Of a stretch of 8,452 bases of DNA, positions 6,997 through 8,452 are shown in pieces; the stretch's first letter is position 1, and every line of letters begins with the position of its first letter. The notes below the pieces were generated by a model, which did no database searches, was not told the origin of the DNA, and saw only the letters and a list, made by a program, of their open reading frames with translations. The stretch lies in assembly GCA_020201485.1 (NCBI GenBank), contig JAIVGT010000026.1, positions 1 through 8,452 on the forward strand, written 5' to 3'. This DNA is from Halobacteriales archaeon (GTDB lineage: Archaea; Thermoplasmatota; SW-10-69-26; JACQPN01; JAIVGT01). Made by a program: the position numbers and the translations under genes.

Positions 6997-7012
6997 CCCA
7001 ACTTCGGTTGGG
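6997..7012. terminator. Short perfect hairpin between the Mrr-like and AddB-like genes
   Basis: CCCAAC and GTTGGG form a perfect 6-bp stem with a 4-nt loop. The plus strand carries the very stable C(TTCG)G loop; the minus-strand transcript would have CGAA. It lies 6-24 nt past the TAG of the Mrr-like gene, where a terminator or 3'-end stabiliser would sit, but no U run follows. The remaining spacer (6896-6996) shows no clear promoter, so whether the AddB-like gene is read through from upstream cannot be told. Confidence 0.35.
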
Positions 7013-7018
7013 GCGAAC

Positions 7019-8452
7019 CTAGACTTCCCTGTTTCCGTGCGTGTCAAGACCGAGCTGCTCTCGGGCCTCCTTCAGGTCGATGCGCGCCTTGTAGCCGTGC
7101 TTGCCCAAGAGGTGCAGCAGGTGGCCACCGTTCAGCAGCGTAAGCGGCTTGCCCTTCGCGAACTCATACGCATCAGGGCCATAGTCGGCGGTCGTGACCA
7201 GGATGCCCTTGTTGGCCCCTTCGTTGAGCAGCGTGCCGTACAGGTCTCGGACTGCGGAGACGCCGACCGTGTGCGTGTAGCGCTTTGCCTGAATGACGAT
7301 CTTGCCGCCGCGGATGGGGTCGGGGTCGAACGCGACTGCGTCCACGCCTCCGTCACGGCTCGCCTGGGTGATCTTCACCTCGCCACCGTTCGCGGAGAAC
7401 TCCTTCTCAAAGACCTCTCGGATGAGGTGCTCGAAATCCTCCCAGCCCATGGCGCCGAGGTTGTCGCCCTCGTGCACGCCATCGAGGACCTGCCGCGCCT
7501 CGATGAATCTCCGGTCGGTACGGTCGATGGTCAGGATGGGCGGGACCGGGGCCACCGCGTGCAGCTTTGCCGCAGCGACGCCTTTCAGGCTGCGAAAGCA
7601 TGCCTTCGGCTCGATGGAGCCCAGGTTGATCGCCAGGAAAGGCTCGCGGCTCGCCTGGAGGCTGACGATGCATGGTCGGATGCTCTTCCCGGTGCCCTTG
7701 TCCACGGTGTCCACGAAGCCATTGAACACGATAGCTCCGAGGACTTCGACGACGTCTGCCTCGAATAGCTCATGGATGGTCCGCAGCGTGACTTGGTAGA
7801 TGACGGACTCGTAGAGCTTGCTTCGGGCCGCATCTGCGAGTTCGATCTCCTCGAAGTCATCGCGTGCGCGGACGTACTTGACCTCCTTGAGGGCAGGAAG
7901 GTCCTCGGGAGCGGGGAGCGTGTACTCGACAACCAAGATGCCCGAGTCCGCCTTGAACTCGAGGTCCCACTCCTGCGGGAAGCTTTCGGGATATTCGGAG
8001 TTTGCGAGGACCATATCGCAGTAGTCGCGGATGGCGTCCGGCTCATGGCTCAGGTACCTCTTGCGCTGCTCCTGAATGGCTTGGTTTTGCGCGCGCTGCT
8101 TCTCTTCGAAGGTTTCTTTCCGCACCTTCCATGCCGCCATGCTCTGTGCGTGCTCGCGCCGCATCTTTTCACATTGAGCCTCCCAGGTTTGGTGGAGGGC
8201 TGCGTACTCTGCCTGTGCCCGGGCCGTCGCGTCTGCCGCGGCCTTCTGCCATGCCGCGTGGTCCGCCTCGTATGCCTGCCGGGCCGTCGCCATGACGCGC
8301 TCCTTGCGAGCGGCTCTGATATCCAGAACGCCGAACTTGGGGGTGTAGGCTGGGTCGACCTGCGCGGGTTCCCTGGGCAAGCGTGCGTTCAACTGCGGCT
8401 CAGTAGGCAGATATGACTGAGGGGCCTTCTCCGGGAACGCGGCCTTCTCAAG
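7019..8452 (-). CDS. Mrr-family restriction endonuclease (5' end outside window)
   Basis: This is a putative DNA endonuclease with a C-terminal Mrr-type PD-(D/E)XK domain. Numbering the 477 visible residues from the right edge, the domain begins near WEDFEHLIREVFEKEF. Its catalytic signature is DGGVDAVAF (D371) followed by VIQAKRY (Q388, K390), then AVRDLYG, GILVTT and a C-terminal PLTLLNGGHLLHLL segment. Before it, visible residues about 45-115 form a charged Ala/Glu/Gln/Arg-rich helix likely to be a coiled coil. A mixed domain of about 190 residues follows, with VKYVRARDDFEEI and CIVSLQASREPFLAINLGS, patterns I associate with a widespread family of long Mrr-like proteins. The frame is open to the edge (LEKAAFPEKAPQSYLPTEPQ precedes TTG 8392) and those residues also look like family sequence, so the TTG is probably internal. 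Mrr enzymes can act as type IV restriction on modified DNA; the substrate here is not visible. Confidence 0.93.
   Translation of the reverse strand, partial: LEKAAFPEKAPQSYLPTEPQLNARLPREPAQVDPAYTPKFGVLDIRAARKERVMATARQAYEADHAAWQKAAADATARAQAEYAALHQTWEAQCEKMRREHAQSMAAWKVRKETFEEKQRAQNQAIQEQRKRYLSHEPDAIRDYCDMVLANSEYPESFPQEWDLEFKADSGILVVEYTLPAPEDLPALKEVKYVRARDDFEEIELADAARSKLYESVIYQVTLRTIHELFEADVVEVLGAIVFNGFVDTVDKGTGKSIRPCIVSLQASREPFLAINLGSIEPKACFRSLKGVAAAKLHAVAPVPPILTIDRTDRRFIEARQVLDGVHEGDNLGAMGWEDFEHLIREVFEKEFSANGGEVKITQASRDGGVDAVAFDPDPIRGGKIVIQAKRYTHTVGVSAVRDLYGTLLNEGANKGILVTTADYGPDAYEFAKGKPLTLLNGGHLLHLLGKHGYKARIDLKEAREQLGLDTHGNREV

Noticed and set aside
1..8452. CRISPR array, insertion sequence ends, rRNA
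   Set aside because: No regularly spaced direct repeats, transposase-like protein, long terminal inverted repeats or rRNA segments were seen.

Overview
The window is very GC-rich, and codon third positions in the clear genes are almost always G or C. Five minus-strand genes have protein-like sequence. Strong Shine-Dalgarno sequences sit 7 nt before GTG, TTG and ATG starts, which points to bacterial-type translation. There is no rRNA, tRNA or other phylogenetic marker, so I can only say a high-GC bacterium; the lineage is open.

All convincing genes read right to left. From the right edge, the order is as follows. (1) A 5'-truncated gene (7019 to beyond 8452) encodes an Mrr-type restriction endonuclease with a coiled-coil region near its N-terminal side. 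(2) After a 123-nt spacer with a short hairpin comes a 907-residue AddB-like protein (4172-6895), an inactive-helicase scaffold with an iron-sulfur PD-(D/E)XK nuclease domain. (3) Overlapping it by GTGA is a 1055-residue AddA-like UvrD/RecB helicase with its own C-terminal PD-(D/E)XK nuclease (1008-4175). (4) A roughly 400-nt interval (601-1007) holds inverted repeats, a G-rich motif that also occurs inside the AddB-like gene, and a short reading frame that looks like a small gene or the tail of a lost one. (5) Two small overlapping genes follow: a 95-residue protein (313-600) and a protein that leaves the left edge (1-316), whose last visible residues resemble a winged-helix DNA-binding segment. 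Their layout suggests a toxin-antitoxin pair.

The two long helicase/nuclease genes very probably make one two-subunit helicase-nuclease that processes double-strand DNA ends, as AddAB and RecBCD do. Next to them lie a DNA-cutting Mrr-family enzyme and a possible toxin-antitoxin pair. That is the kind of mixture found in accessory or defence islands, but cooperation between the modules is inference; the sequence shows translational coupling only within the AddA/AddB-like pair and within the small gene pair.
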